Source of the DNA: Myxococcus qinghaiensis
Lineage (GTDB): Bacteria > Myxococcota > Myxococcia > Myxococcales > Myxococcaceae
NCBI RefSeq assembly: GCF_024198215.1
Contig: NZ_JAKCFA010000012.1
Location: 248,001-312,000 of the forward strand
DNA: 64,000 nt
Direction of reading: 5' to 3'
The position numbers were made by a program, and so were the translations under genes. Position 1 is the stretch's first letter. Each line of letters begins with the position of its first letter. A model generated the notes under the pieces. The model was given only the letters and a program-made list of their open reading frames with translations. It was not told the DNA's origin and did no database searches. This document shows, one piece after another, positions 27,376-36,029 of this stretch.

Positions 27376-29424
27376 ATGCAGGCGGACACACGGGACGGGA
27401 CGCGCGGCCGGGAGTCGGTGCTCGGCTACCGGGTGGGGACGGAGCTGACCGCGGTGGCTTCGTTCGGCCACGGGAACAGCGACACGGCGGGCCGGCTGAT
27501 TCAGCTCTCGCTGGAGCACCTGACGCTGAGCCTGGATTCGAACGCGATGCCGCGTCCGGGACAGGCCGCCTCGGTGGTGCTGGGCCAGGGCGAGCGCTGG
27601 GCGACGTCGCTGGACGCGGAGGTCATGGAGGTGCGCGGCGGAAAGCCGGAGGTCAGCCTCCGCTTCGTGTCGCCGCCGCTGGACGCGGGCCGTCGCATCG
27701 TCACGGTGCTGGAGGCGCTGCGCGACAACGGCCTGTTGCTGCCGCCGGAGACGCGGCCCGTCTGGAAGGAGCGCATCGACCGCAAGGAGCGCGTCGCGCG
27801 CATCTGTGAGGCGCTCGCGGGTCGTCAGGCGCGCGGCATGGCGCGCACGCTGGATGGCCAGAAGGTCGCCGTGACGGCGGTCTCCTTCGACGCGCTCCAG
27901 GACCGCATGGGCTGGCGCTTCGACGGGCCCATGCCTCGCGGCCCCTTCGTGGTGGAGGCCTTCGGCTACAGCAGCGTGGTGCACCTGGAGGTGACGGAGG
28001 CGCGCGAGGAGGACGGCTGGGTGGTGATACCGGTGCCCTCCGAGCTGGTGCGCTACCGCCACCGCTGGCTGCGTCGCGCGCCGCCGAGCAGCGCGTGCAC
28101 GCTGTCCTTCAACCACCCCATGTGGCCGCAGGTGCACGTGAAGCGGCCCGTGCTGGACTTGTCCTACGAGGGCCTGGCCTTCATGACCGAGCCGGGCGAG
28201 GACCTCCTGTACCCGGGCCTGCGTCAGCCGGTGCTCGAGGTCGCCATGGAGGGACTGGCGCCGGTGCGGCTGCGCGCGGAGGTGCGCAACATCTCCGGCA
28301 CGGCGGCGGGGCGTCGGTGCGGCATGTCCGTGCGTCCGCTGGACGCGGAGGGTGCCCGGGCGTGGCGCGCGCTGGTGGAGGCGCAGATGCACCCGTCCAC
28401 CCGCGTGGAGGGCGACTGGGGCGACGCGACGTGGAAGCTCTTCCAGGGCTCCGGCTACTTCGGTCTGCCGGGCAAGTCGGCGGATGACTTCACGGACGAG
28501 CGCCCCTGGTTCGACGCCACGCAGGAGCGACTGGAGGGCCGCACGCGGCTGGGCTACCGGGTGGTGCGCCCGTCGGGTGACTCGCTGGAGGCCACGCTGT
28601 CCGTGGTGAAGCCGTACGAGGGCACGTGGATGGCGCACCAGCTGGCGCGTCAGGCCGTGCCCGGTCAGCGCTCCTCGGCGCGCGAGGCGCTGCGCGACAT
28701 CTACCTGCGCGGCTACGAGCCCACGCAGGTGGACCCGGACGTGAAGTGGTTCATCGCCTTCTGCGAGGCGAACGTGCGCTGGGTGCGCTTCACCAAGTTC
28801 GACTTCGCCAGCTGGTACGAGCACACCGGCCAGGCGTCCCTCACGCCCTTCCGGCTGATGGAGGCGGAGGTGGACCGCCAGTGGGAGGTGCCCGAGGACG
28901 TCGAAGTCGGGGTGCCCACCGAGGCCGAGCGCGCGCGCTTCTTCCAGGAAGTGGAGCGCACCCGCCCTGTCGCCTACCGCGAGGCGCTCGATTTGGTGGA
29001 GGAGCGCTTCGACCTGTCGCGCGCGAGGACGAAGTGGGGCGAGGCGGGCCTGGGCCGTGAGCGCGAACTGCGCGTGGCCCGCGTCGACGGCCGCGCGGTG
29101 GCGCTGGCGGTGCTGGAGTCGGCGCAGCCGGGCCTCAACCTCTTCAACGTGCTGGACGGCGTGCGCCTGTTCCCGCTGGTGGATGACGCGCTGCCGGAGG
29201 CGCAGCGGGCCATGCTGGCGCTGCTGGCGCACGCGGCGGAGTGGTACCGGCCGCGCGGTCGCCGCGTCTTCGTCCACTACGTGGAGTCCACCTGCGTGGA
29301 GTACGTCGAGCGCGCCGCCCTGGCCGACCTGGGCGAGGGCAAGCTGTGGGTCATCTCCTCCGCGCTGCTGCCGGAGTTCCTGGAGCACCTGTGCGAGGCG
29401 ACCACGCCCCGCGCGGCGTCCTGA
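27376..29424 (+). CDS. PilZ-domain protein with acyltransferase-like C terminus
   Basis: This protein has 682 aa from ATG 27376, preceded by GGAG. Two beta-rich PilZ-like parts are visible: one near the N terminus (LIQLSLEHLTLSLDS, RPGQAASVVL) and one at ~240-350 (LDLSYEGLAFMTEPGEDLLYPG, LRAEVRNISGTAAGRRCGMSVRPL). PilZ domains usually bind cyclic di-GMP; I do not see a clean RxxxR motif here, so binding is uncertain. The C-terminal ~320 residues resemble a GNAT-like fold (LRVARVDGRAVALAVLESAQ; FVHYVESTCVEYVERAAL), a tentative assignment. The combination would suggest second-messenger control of an acyl transfer. It is convergent with the M36 protease gene. Confidence 0.7.
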   Translation: MQADTRDGTRGRESVLGYRVGTELTAVASFGHGNSDTAGRLIQLSLEHLTLSLDSNAMPRPGQAASVVLGQGERWATSLDAEVMEVRGGKPEVSLRFVSPPLDAGRRIVTVLEALRDNGLLLPPETRPVWKERIDRKERVARICEALAGRQARGMARTLDGQKVAVTAVSFDALQDRMGWRFDGPMPRGPFVVEAFGYSSVVHLEVTEAREEDGWVVIPVPSELVRYRHRWLRRAPPSSACTLSFNHPMWPQVHVKRPVLDLSYEGLAFMTEPGEDLLYPGLRQPVLEVAMEGLAPVRLRAEVRNISGTAAGRRCGMSVRPLDAEGARAWRALVEAQMHPSTRVEGDWGDATWKLFQGSGYFGLPGKSADDFTDERPWFDATQERLEGRTRLGYRVVRPSGDSLEATLSVVKPYEGTWMAHQLARQAVPGQRSSAREALRDIYLRGYEPTQVDPDVKWFIAFCEANVRWVRFTKFDFASWYEHTGQASLTPFRLMEAEVDRQWEVPEDVEVGVPTEAERARFFQEVERTRPVAYREALDLVEERFDLSRARTKWGEAGLGRERELRVARVDGRAVALAVLESAQPGLNLFNVLDGVRLFPLVDDALPEAQRAMLALLAHAAEWYRPRGRRVFVHYVESTCVEYVERAALADLGEGKLWVISSALLPEFLEHLCEATTPRAAS

Positions 29425-29499
29425 GCGAGCCGCCTCCGAGCCCTCCGAGCTGGGGGGCCGACGAACCCGCTGGCCGTGACTGCGGCCAGCGGACATGAA

Positions 29500-29534
29500 G
29501 AGGCCGGGTGGCCCCAGCGGCTCCACCCGGCCTC
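29500..29534. terminator. Bidirectional terminator hairpin
   Basis: A perfect 12-bp stem, GAGGCCGGGTGG (29500-29511) with CCACCCGGCCTC (29523-29534), surrounds an 11-nt loop. It lies between the convergent PilZ and M36 protease genes. Flanking ATTCATTTC gives a modest T-rich tail on the plus strand. Confidence 0.75.
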
Positions 29535-29561
29535 ATTCATTTCAGGCGACTGGCGAGCGGC

Positions 29562-32504
29562 TTACTGCTTCGCCACGCGCAGGTAGTACGTCACGCCGCC
29601 GATATCGCGGGTCTTCCCATCGGCGGACGGGTCCTCCAGCACGGCCGCGAAGTTGTACTGCTGGAAGGCCTCCGTCTGCTTGCCGGTGAACTGGTCGTCC
29701 TTGAACTCCAGGCCGACGTTGAACTCCTGCAGCGGCTGCAGGGGAATCTGGAACATCGCGCGGGTCGGGTCGGCGACGCGGAACTGCGTCTCGCCCACGC
29801 GCTCGATGCCCTCGGCCTTGCCGCCGGCGGCCTGCCACAGCGCCGTCAGCTCCTGGCCCAGGTCCACGAGGATGGTGCCGCGCGAGGTGAACGGGCGCTG
29901 CGCGTCCGACGTCAGCTCGCGGAAGCGCACGTTGAACATGCGTCCCTCGCGCAGCGTGTTGCGCAGGATGAAGGTGGCGTTGGAGAAGCCGAACGGCACC
30001 ATGTTCACCACGTTGGTGTTGCGCCAGATGATGTTGTTGTTCTGGCGGGTGTTGTAGTCCGGGTTGCCAATCTCCACCGTCGTCATCGGGTCCGCCGGGG
30101 TGACGAGCCGCGCCAGCAGGCAGTAGTGGCCCTGGAAGGGCGGGTTCCACTGCACGACGATTTCGTCATCCGCGCCGCCGGCCAGGTACACCAGCGTCGT
30201 CTGGCCAATCTCCGTCCAGCCCGCCGGCCACGAGGTGCTGGTGGCCGCGTTGGTGCCGTACAGCTTCACGACGACGTTGTGCGCGTCCACCGCGCTGCGG
30301 TTGCGAACCTTCACGTGCACGTAGTTCGTCTGGCCGAACTCCGGGTTCTCGTGCGGGCCGGGGGTGGGCGAGTTGCGGACCCAGATGTCCTCGCTCTCCC
30401 ACATGCCGTTGCCCGCGGTGGCCGCGTCCGGCTCGTTGCCGGTGTCCCACGGCTTGTCCTTGCCCCACACGTCCGTGCGGCAGGCGGTGGGCACCGCGAA
30501 GCCGTTGGTGGGCGAGGTGCTGTTGGAGGTGCCGGACACCGCGTCGGTGCCCAGGCCGAAGGCGGCGAACGCCGTCCACAGCCGGCAGACGTCCTCACCG
30601 CTGTGCAGCGTCGTCGCCGCGGCGATGATGCCGTCACGCACCTGGGTGAACGTCGGGCTGCAGGGCGTGTTCTTCAGGCCCTCCGTGAAGTACAGCATCA
30701 TGCGCTGGTTACCGGCGGTGCCCGTGGCGTTGTAGAGGTTGGTGCTGAACCCCCAGCGGTCCACCAGCGCCCAGTACGCCTCCCACGCCGCCTGGGCGAA
30801 CACGGAGCCCACGCCGTGGGGAACGGCCATGCCGTTGATGCTGGCGTACGTCCAGTTGTTCACCAACTGGCTGGTGCTGTAGCGCTGCGCGCGGATGCCC
30901 AGGCCCGTCGTCGGCTGGCCCAGCGCGTACGTGCCCATGCCCCGGCCCTGGGGGCCGGTGTCCGTGGCGCGCGCGGTGTAGACGAGCGACAGGAAGTCGC
31001 TGATGCCCTCGCCCGGCGCCTGGTTGTTGTTGAGGCAGGAGACGTTGCTGGGGCCGCCGACCAGGCGGTTGGAGATGCCGTGGCCGGCCTCGTGGACGAT
31101 GATGCCGCTGTCCAAGTCACCGTCGCGGTTGGGCACGGTGGTGGTCCACCGGTACATCTGCATGCGCGGACGCTGGCCGTCCGGCGGCGTGAGGAAGTTG
31201 GCGTTGTTGGTGCTGGTGCCGTCCTGCGCCTCGGCGCGCACGTCGTCGTTGCCCAGGCCGCCGTTGCCGTAGTTGTTGACCTGGAAGTTGCCGCCGGCCT
31301 CGTCGAAGCCGTACTGGTACTGGATGTCGTGGATGATGTTGTTCCAGTAGAACAGGTTGGTGACGGCCGCCGGGATGTACGTGCCGGGGGCGTTGGCCAG
31401 GTTCAGCGGGAAGCTGCAGATGATGGACGGGCCGCAGTCAGGCTCCGTGAGGGGCGGCAGGTTGTTGGCGTCCGCGTCATCGTAGGCGTGGACGTTGTTG
31501 CCGCGGTGGATGGTGAACTCGGGGCCGGTGATGCCGTCCGTGTCATGCCAGCCGAAGGGGGAGGCCGTCGCGTTGGCGGGGTTGAGCACGCTCACCCGCA
31601 GGCCGTGGTTGGGGCTCTCCACCGGGCGCATGTAGACGGAGTAGGCATCCGAGGCGACCCAGTCGAAGCGCGTCCACACCTCGCCCGTCGTCGCGTCCAC
31701 CGTCATGTCATAGACGTGCTCCTGGTCCGGCGTGTGGACCTGGAAGTTCCACACCAGCCGGGCGTCGCCCTGGTTGACGGGGAGCAGCGCGAGCTGCGCG
31801 TCGATGGGCGCGGAGGAGATGCCGGACTGCTCCACGCGGGTGCGCTGGCGGGGGCCGGCCTCCTTCTCCAACTCGCGGGGGGCGGTGAGCGACTTCAGGC
31901 CCAGGTGGCGCGCGGCCCCGGAGACGGCGGCGGCGGCGCCCAGGCGGGGCTGGGTGCTGGTGACGGCGCGGGCCAGCGAGGGCAGGAAGTCGCTGTGCAC
32001 GCTGAGCACGCGGCCTTCGCTGTCCACGTTGATTTGGAGCTGGCCGTTGTAGAGCGGCAGGCCCTGGTGCGTCTGGCGCAGGTACAGGTGGGTGACACCG
32101 CTCTGCCGCGAGTAGACGCGGTCGGTGACCTCCAGGTTCGCCAGGTCCGTCAGCTCCAGGCCGAGCAGCTCCCGCTGCGCCTGGACGAAGGAGAGGCCCA
32201 CGGCGAGGGCGTCACCGCTGCTGCGGCCGGACAGCGCGCCCACCGGGTTGACGATGGAACGGACCAGGCCCGTGGTGGCGTCGTGCTCAACGCGGAGCTC
32301 CGGCACGCTGCGGCGCAGCGCCGCCACCTTGTCCTGCTGCAGCGCGCTCACGCCCTTCTTCAGGCCGAGGTTGTGGGAGATGCGGGCATCGTGGTTGCGC
32401 GCGTCGCTCGTGTTCTGCGTGGCGGCGAGGGCGGTGGGAGCGCTCAAGGCTCCCATCAGCACCAGCGCCTGGGTGAGGCGGCGGCGGAAATGACCCTGTG
32501 ACAT
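29562..32504 (-). CDS. Secreted M36 (fungalysin-type) metalloprotease
   Basis: This protein has 980 aa from ATG 32504 (GGAG seven bases upstream); the longer frame adds 34 residues. A signal peptide (LTQALVLMGALSAPTALA) is followed by a long propeptide with an FTP-like region (about 60-330, including LPLYNGQLQINVDSEGRVLSVHSD). The catalytic domain has HEAGH (His471, Glu472, His475) and the downstream EGISDFLSLVY glutamate typical of M36 proteases. The last ~300 residues form a beta-rich extension (VHVKVRNRSAVDAHNVVVKLY). It is probably a secreted predatory or nutritional protease, cleaved after export. An inverted-repeat operator candidate lies 160-180 bp upstream. Confidence 0.93.
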   Translation of the reverse strand: MSQGHFRRRLTQALVLMGALSAPTALAATQNTSDARNHDARISHNLGLKKGVSALQQDKVAALRRSVPELRVEHDATTGLVRSIVNPVGALSGRSSGDALAVGLSFVQAQRELLGLELTDLANLEVTDRVYSRQSGVTHLYLRQTHQGLPLYNGQLQINVDSEGRVLSVHSDFLPSLARAVTSTQPRLGAAAAVSGAARHLGLKSLTAPRELEKEAGPRQRTRVEQSGISSAPIDAQLALLPVNQGDARLVWNFQVHTPDQEHVYDMTVDATTGEVWTRFDWVASDAYSVYMRPVESPNHGLRVSVLNPANATASPFGWHDTDGITGPEFTIHRGNNVHAYDDADANNLPPLTEPDCGPSIICSFPLNLANAPGTYIPAAVTNLFYWNNIIHDIQYQYGFDEAGGNFQVNNYGNGGLGNDDVRAEAQDGTSTNNANFLTPPDGQRPRMQMYRWTTTVPNRDGDLDSGIIVHEAGHGISNRLVGGPSNVSCLNNNQAPGEGISDFLSLVYTARATDTGPQGRGMGTYALGQPTTGLGIRAQRYSTSQLVNNWTYASINGMAVPHGVGSVFAQAAWEAYWALVDRWGFSTNLYNATGTAGNQRMMLYFTEGLKNTPCSPTFTQVRDGIIAAATTLHSGEDVCRLWTAFAAFGLGTDAVSGTSNSTSPTNGFAVPTACRTDVWGKDKPWDTGNEPDAATAGNGMWESEDIWVRNSPTPGPHENPEFGQTNYVHVKVRNRSAVDAHNVVVKLYGTNAATSTSWPAGWTEIGQTTLVYLAGGADDEIVVQWNPPFQGHYCLLARLVTPADPMTTVEIGNPDYNTRQNNNIIWRNTNVVNMVPFGFSNATFILRNTLREGRMFNVRFRELTSDAQRPFTSRGTILVDLGQELTALWQAAGGKAEGIERVGETQFRVADPTRAMFQIPLQPLQEFNVGLEFKDDQFTGKQTEAFQQYNFAAVLEDPSADGKTRDIGGVTYYLRVAKQ

Positions 32505-32986
32505 TTGGACTCCTGCTCTGCGGTGAGGCCGGTGGGGGATGAAGAACCGGCTGCCCCGCACAGAGCAGTGGACGTGCCAACTGCGTCCTCGATGTCTTTC
32601 AGGCAAGACTTGAAAACAGTGTAGCGCCCCCCGTTACATTCGAAGGGCGCCCGTGGCGATACATGTCACAACTCACTTCTGTGACATTCAGCGCGATGTC
32701 TCAGAATTCTTCATGCCCGTGAAGAACTCCTGCTCGACTGAAATCAATCAATCCCGCGTGAGGGTGGGGAAGACCCAGTCTGGGTCTGCATTTGCTCCAG
32801 GCGCTTCCGGAGCAGCGACACGCCGTGTTTCAACACGCGGTAGACGACGACGCCTGGACAACCCCAGACATCGTCCGCCCGTGTGTTCTACCGGGATGCG
32901 CTCTGAGCGCTCACCACGGGCTCTCGCCTCCCCGAGGTCTGACTCAGGGGAGGCGAAAGCGGGAGCCAAGCCGCGACGACTGACGA
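32505..32986. other. Gene-free stretch upstream of the protease gene
   Basis: These 482 bp lie between the protease start and the end of the NYN gene. They are AT-richer near 32590-32760 and contain the inverted repeat at 32664-32686. I found no gene in them. Confidence 0.45.
32664..32686. promoter_or_regulatory. Inverted-repeat operator candidate
   Basis: TGTCACA (32664-32670) and TGTGACA (32680-32686) are perfect inverted arms with a 9-bp spacer, 160-182 bp upstream of the M36 protease start. It may bind a dimeric regulator of the protease. The arms recall CRP-like half sites but the spacing differs. Confidence 0.4.
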
Positions 32987-33970
32987 CTACAGCCCGTCGT
33001 CCTCTTCGGGGTCCGGGTAGGACTCGAGCTCGTCTTCAGACTCTTCGGTGTTGCGGCCCCGGCCCTGCTTCTTGCCCTTGCCCTCGGACTTGGCCTCGCT
33101 GCCACCCGCGAGGTCCGCATCCGGGCCCACGACGTACCACTGGCGGCCCTGCTGGATGCGGCGCAGTACGCCTTCCGTCTCCAGCGCGGCGAGCAGCTTG
33201 GCGAACGTGGGGAAGCCGTGCTCGCGCTCGTCGAAGTCCGGCTCCTTGCGGACGATGGTCTCCTTGATGAGCGAGGGATTGACCGGGCCGGTGGCGCGGG
33301 CAATCAGGTTCTGCACCACCTCGCGGGCAATCTCCGGAACCTCCGTCTTGGAGTCGCGCTTGCCACCCGACGGTGCGGCCTCCTTCGCCTCGGCCTTGCC
33401 GGCCTTGCCCGGCGCGTCGCGGCCATGGCGGCCCCGCTTGCCGTGCCCCACTTCCTCGGTGACGTGGCGACCCTTGTCCTTGTCGCCCTTCTCCGAGCGC
33501 TGACGCGTGGTGCGCAGGTAGATGAACTCGTCGCACGCGTTGACGAAGAGGGGAGAGGTGGACTCCTTCACCGCCAGCCCGATGACGGTGCGGCCGTTCT
33601 CACGCAGCTTGTAGGCGAGCGGACAGAAGTCGCTGTCGCCGGAGGCGATGACGAAGGTGTCGATGCTCTCCCGCGCGTAGCACAGCTCCAGGGAGTCGAT
33701 GACCAGGCGCATGTCCGCGCCGTTCTTCCCCGCGCGCGTGGAGGGGGGCACGTCGATGAGCTCCACGCCGAAGCGGTGGAGGCCCATCTTCGCTTCGTTG
33801 AAGCGGGACCAGTCACAGTAGGCGCGGCGGAAGACGACCTTCCCCTTCTCCAGCAGCCGGTCGAGCGAGGGCTGGAGGTCGAAGTTGGAGGCGCTGATGC
33901 CGGTGTTGGTGACGAGGTTCTCGAAGTCGAGAAAAAGGGCGATGCGGTGTTCGTTGGTGCGACCGTTCAC
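32987..33970 (-). CDS. NYN-domain ribonuclease-like protein with LOTUS/OST-HTH-like C terminus
   Basis: This 327-aa protein starts at GTG 33970, with GAGG six bases upstream. The N-terminal NYN (PIN-like) domain (about 8-150) has RIALFLDFENL, DMRLVIDSLELC and FVIASGDSDFCPLAYKLRENG, the conserved acidic residues of this nuclease family. A ~65-residue charged linker rich in Lys, Gly and Glu follows. The next ~75 residues (IAREVVQNLIARATGPVNPSLIKETI, FPTFAKLLAALETEGVLR) fit a LOTUS/OST-HTH-type RNA-binding domain. An acidic tail ends the protein. It probably acts on RNA in the cytosol. The 22-23-bp tandem repeat directly upstream may be regulatory. Confidence 0.88.
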   Translation of the reverse strand: MNGRTNEHRIALFLDFENLVTNTGISASNFDLQPSLDRLLEKGKVVFRRAYCDWSRFNEAKMGLHRFGVELIDVPPSTRAGKNGADMRLVIDSLELCYARESIDTFVIASGDSDFCPLAYKLRENGRTVIGLAVKESTSPLFVNACDEFIYLRTTRQRSEKGDKDKGRHVTEEVGHGKRGRHGRDAPGKAGKAEAKEAAPSGGKRDSKTEVPEIAREVVQNLIARATGPVNPSLIKETIVRKEPDFDEREHGFPTFAKLLAALETEGVLRRIQQGRQWYVVGPDADLAGGSEAKSEGKGKKQGRGRNTEESEDELESYPDPEEDDGL

Positions 33971-33983
33971 GTGCGGCCTCTGC

Positions 33984-34028
33984 GATAGGCGCCGGTGTCC
34001 GGCGCGATAAGGCGCCGGTGTGCGGCGC
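33984..34028. repeat. 22/23-bp tandem repeat upstream of the NYN gene
   Basis: Two near-identical units, GATAGGCGCCGGTGTCCGGCGC-like (33984-34005) and GATAAGGCGCCGGTGTGCGG (start of 34006-34028), lie side by side 14 bp upstream of the NYN start, in its promoter or leader. Each has internal GGCGCC symmetry. This may be a binding-site pair or a replication slippage. Confidence 0.55.
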
Positions 34029-34261
34029 GGATGGAGCCCTGGCGCTTTTCCTCCGTCCGGAGGGCGCCCGCCGGGCCCTGCGGGTGCACCCTAGCCTGTT
34101 CCAGACGCCCTGGGGCGGTGGCGTTCGTCGGCTGAACACTCGGTGCCAGCGGTGGCCTGTCCTTCCGGGAGGTGGCCGGGGCGCGGTCCAGGCGTGAGCG
34201 TCACGTCGTGGCCTACCTTCGAAGGAGACGGGTCCAAGGACCCCCAGCCGGAGTACGAGTC

Positions 34262-34744
34262 ATGACACGAAGAATGATGTCCCGCGGATGGAAGCGAATC
34301 GCCTGGGTGGCCCCGGCGCTGGCCGCGCTGCTGGCCCCCACCGTCGGCCTGGCGGAGCCCCCCAACGGGAACACCCTGGAGCAGCAGCGCCTGGAGCGCG
34401 ACCTGGACACGACCGGCAACCTCGCCGGCTTCGTGCCTCCGCTGAACCTGGGCGGCATGATTGGCGCCGACGTCACGCCCACCCAGGGCATGGTCCGCAT
34501 CGTCCAGGGGCCCGACGTGGAGCTGACGCCGGACCCCAAGCGCACCCAGGTGATAGAGGGCGACGTGGTGGCGCTGGAGGGCAGCGTGCTCTACGTCCAG
34601 CCCGACGAGGGAGCGGTGGTGCCCCTGAGCCTGGAGGCGCTCAGGCTGAAGCAGACGCCCAAGGAGGGCCGCCGCGTGGTGGCCGACTTCCAGGTGGAGA
34701 ACGAGACGCAGAACATGGCGACCGCGCTGGCGGGAGAGAAGTGA
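34262..34744 (+). CDS. Secreted hypothetical protein
   Basis: This protein has 160 aa from ATG 34262, where GGAG eight bases upstream supports the start. Its N terminus is a signal peptide (RIAWVAPALAALLAPTVGLA). The mature part has short helices (NTLEQQRLERDLDTT) then a beta-rich ~80 residues (GMVRIVQGPDVELTPDPKR, VIEGDVVALEGSVLYVQPDEGAVVPLSLEAL). I do not recognise the family. It is likely periplasmic. It is divergent from the NYN gene and followed by a terminator-like hairpin (34769-34802) that also serves the aldolase gene. Confidence 0.65.
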   Translation: MTRRMMSRGWKRIAWVAPALAALLAPTVGLAEPPNGNTLEQQRLERDLDTTGNLAGFVPPLNLGGMIGADVTPTQGMVRIVQGPDVELTPDPKRTQVIEGDVVALEGSVLYVQPDEGAVVPLSLEALRLKQTPKEGRRVVADFQVENETQNMATALAGEK

Positions 34745-34768
34745 GCTGGCGCCGCCTCCTGAAACGAC

Positions 34769-34802
34769 TCGGGGGAGCCGCCACCCGGCGGGCCTCCCCC
34801 GA
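34769..34802. terminator. Bidirectional terminator-like hairpin
   Basis: TCGGGGGAG (34769-34777) pairs with CTCCCCCGA (34794-34802), with further partial pairing inward (GCCGCC/GGCGGG). It lies between the convergent secreted-protein and aldolase genes. Confidence 0.55.
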
Positions 34803-34820
34803 AACCTCCGACCCGACGCG

Positions 34821-35915
34821 CTACTTCTTCTTGGCGCCGACGACGGTGTCGGGGCGCGCGTTGTCGCCGAACTTGCCCGCGGTGTAGTCGCGCGCCATCT
34901 GCTCCAGCGTGACGTGCGGCACCTTCTTCGCGTGGCCCGCCTGACCGAACTGCTTCATGCGCTCCTCGCAGATGGCCTGCATGGCCGCGCGCGCGGGCGT
35001 CAGGTAGTAGCGCGGGTCGAACTCCTCCGGCTTGGCGAAGAAGGCCTTGCGGATGGCGCCGGTGATGGCGAGCCGGTTGTCGGTGTCGACGTTGATTTTG
35101 CGCACACCCGCGCGGATGCCGCGCTGAATCTCCTCCACCGGCACGCCGTAGGTCTCCTTGATGCGACCGCCGTTGGCGTTGATGATGTCGCACAGCTCCT
35201 TGGGCACGGAGCTGGAGCCGTGCATCACCAGGTGGCAGTTGGGAATCTTCTTGTGGATCTCCTCGATGCGGCTCATGGCGAGCACGTCGCCGCTGGGCTT
35301 GCGGGAGAACTTGTAGGCGCCGTGGCTGGTGCCCATGGCGACGGCGAGCGCGTCGATGCCCGTGCGGTTGACGAAGTCCACCGCCTGGTCCGGGTCCGTG
35401 AGGAGCTGGTCCAGGGTGAGCTTGCCCTCGGCGCCGTGGCCGTCTTCCTTCTCGCCCATGCCGTGCTCCAGCGAGCCCAGCACGCCCAGCTCACCTTCCA
35501 CCGACACGCCGAAGCGGTGCGCCACGTTGACGACTTCGCGCGTGACGGCGACGTTGTACTCGTAGCTGGAGGGCGTCTTGCCGTCGTCCTCCAGCGAGCC
35601 GTCCATCATCACGCTGGTGAAGCCCATGCGGATGGCGCTGATGCAGGTCTCCGGCGAGTTGCCGTGGTCCTGGTGCATGACCACCGGAATCTCCGGGTAG
35701 AGCTCCACCGCGGCCTGCATCAGGTTCCGCAGGAACAAGTCGTTGGTGTACTTCCGCGCCCCGCGCGACGCCTGGATGATGGCCGGGCTCTGGGTGGCGC
35801 GAGCGGCCTCCATGATGGCCTGGATCTGCTCCATGTTGTTGACGTTGAGCGCGGCGACCCCGAAGTTGTTGGCGGCGGCGTAGTCGAGCAGGGGACGCAG
35901 GGCGATGAGCGGCAT
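34821..35915 (-). CDS. fba: Class II fructose-bisphosphate aldolase
   Basis: This 364-aa enzyme cleaves or forms fructose-1,6-bisphosphate in glycolysis/gluconeogenesis. The start is set at 35915 (MPLIALRPLLDYAAANNFGV), with GGAGAG upstream. Family motifs are present: VVMHQDHGNSPETC (zinc and active-site region), MMDGSLEDDGKTPSSYEYNV, VEGELGVLGSLE, VAMGTSHGAYKF, LVMHGSSSVP, and GVRKINVDTDNRL for the phosphate. The length matches the long form (CbbA-like, about 350-360). It is transcribed alone. Nothing odd is seen. Confidence 0.96.
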   Translation of the reverse strand: MPLIALRPLLDYAAANNFGVAALNVNNMEQIQAIMEAARATQSPAIIQASRGARKYTNDLFLRNLMQAAVELYPEIPVVMHQDHGNSPETCISAIRMGFTSVMMDGSLEDDGKTPSSYEYNVAVTREVVNVAHRFGVSVEGELGVLGSLEHGMGEKEDGHGAEGKLTLDQLLTDPDQAVDFVNRTGIDALAVAMGTSHGAYKFSRKPSGDVLAMSRIEEIHKKIPNCHLVMHGSSSVPKELCDIINANGGRIKETYGVPVEEIQRGIRAGVRKINVDTDNRLAITGAIRKAFFAKPEEFDPRYYLTPARAAMQAICEERMKQFGQAGHAKKVPHVTLEQMARDYTAGKFGDNARPDTVVGAKKK

Positions 35916-36029
35916 GACTGTGTCTCTCCGTGGCGGTTGTTTCGAGAAAGTGAAGGCGCCTCCAGTTAGCACGGACGCGCCCGAGGGCGCCGCCAAAAGC
36001 TCTCCGGGCGCGTTCCCCAGCCGACGCTG

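Noticed and set aside
27358..29526. 722-codon minus-strand frame opposite the PilZ gene
   Set aside because: Low-complexity His/Arg/Gln-rich translation is typical of a GC-rich antisense shadow.
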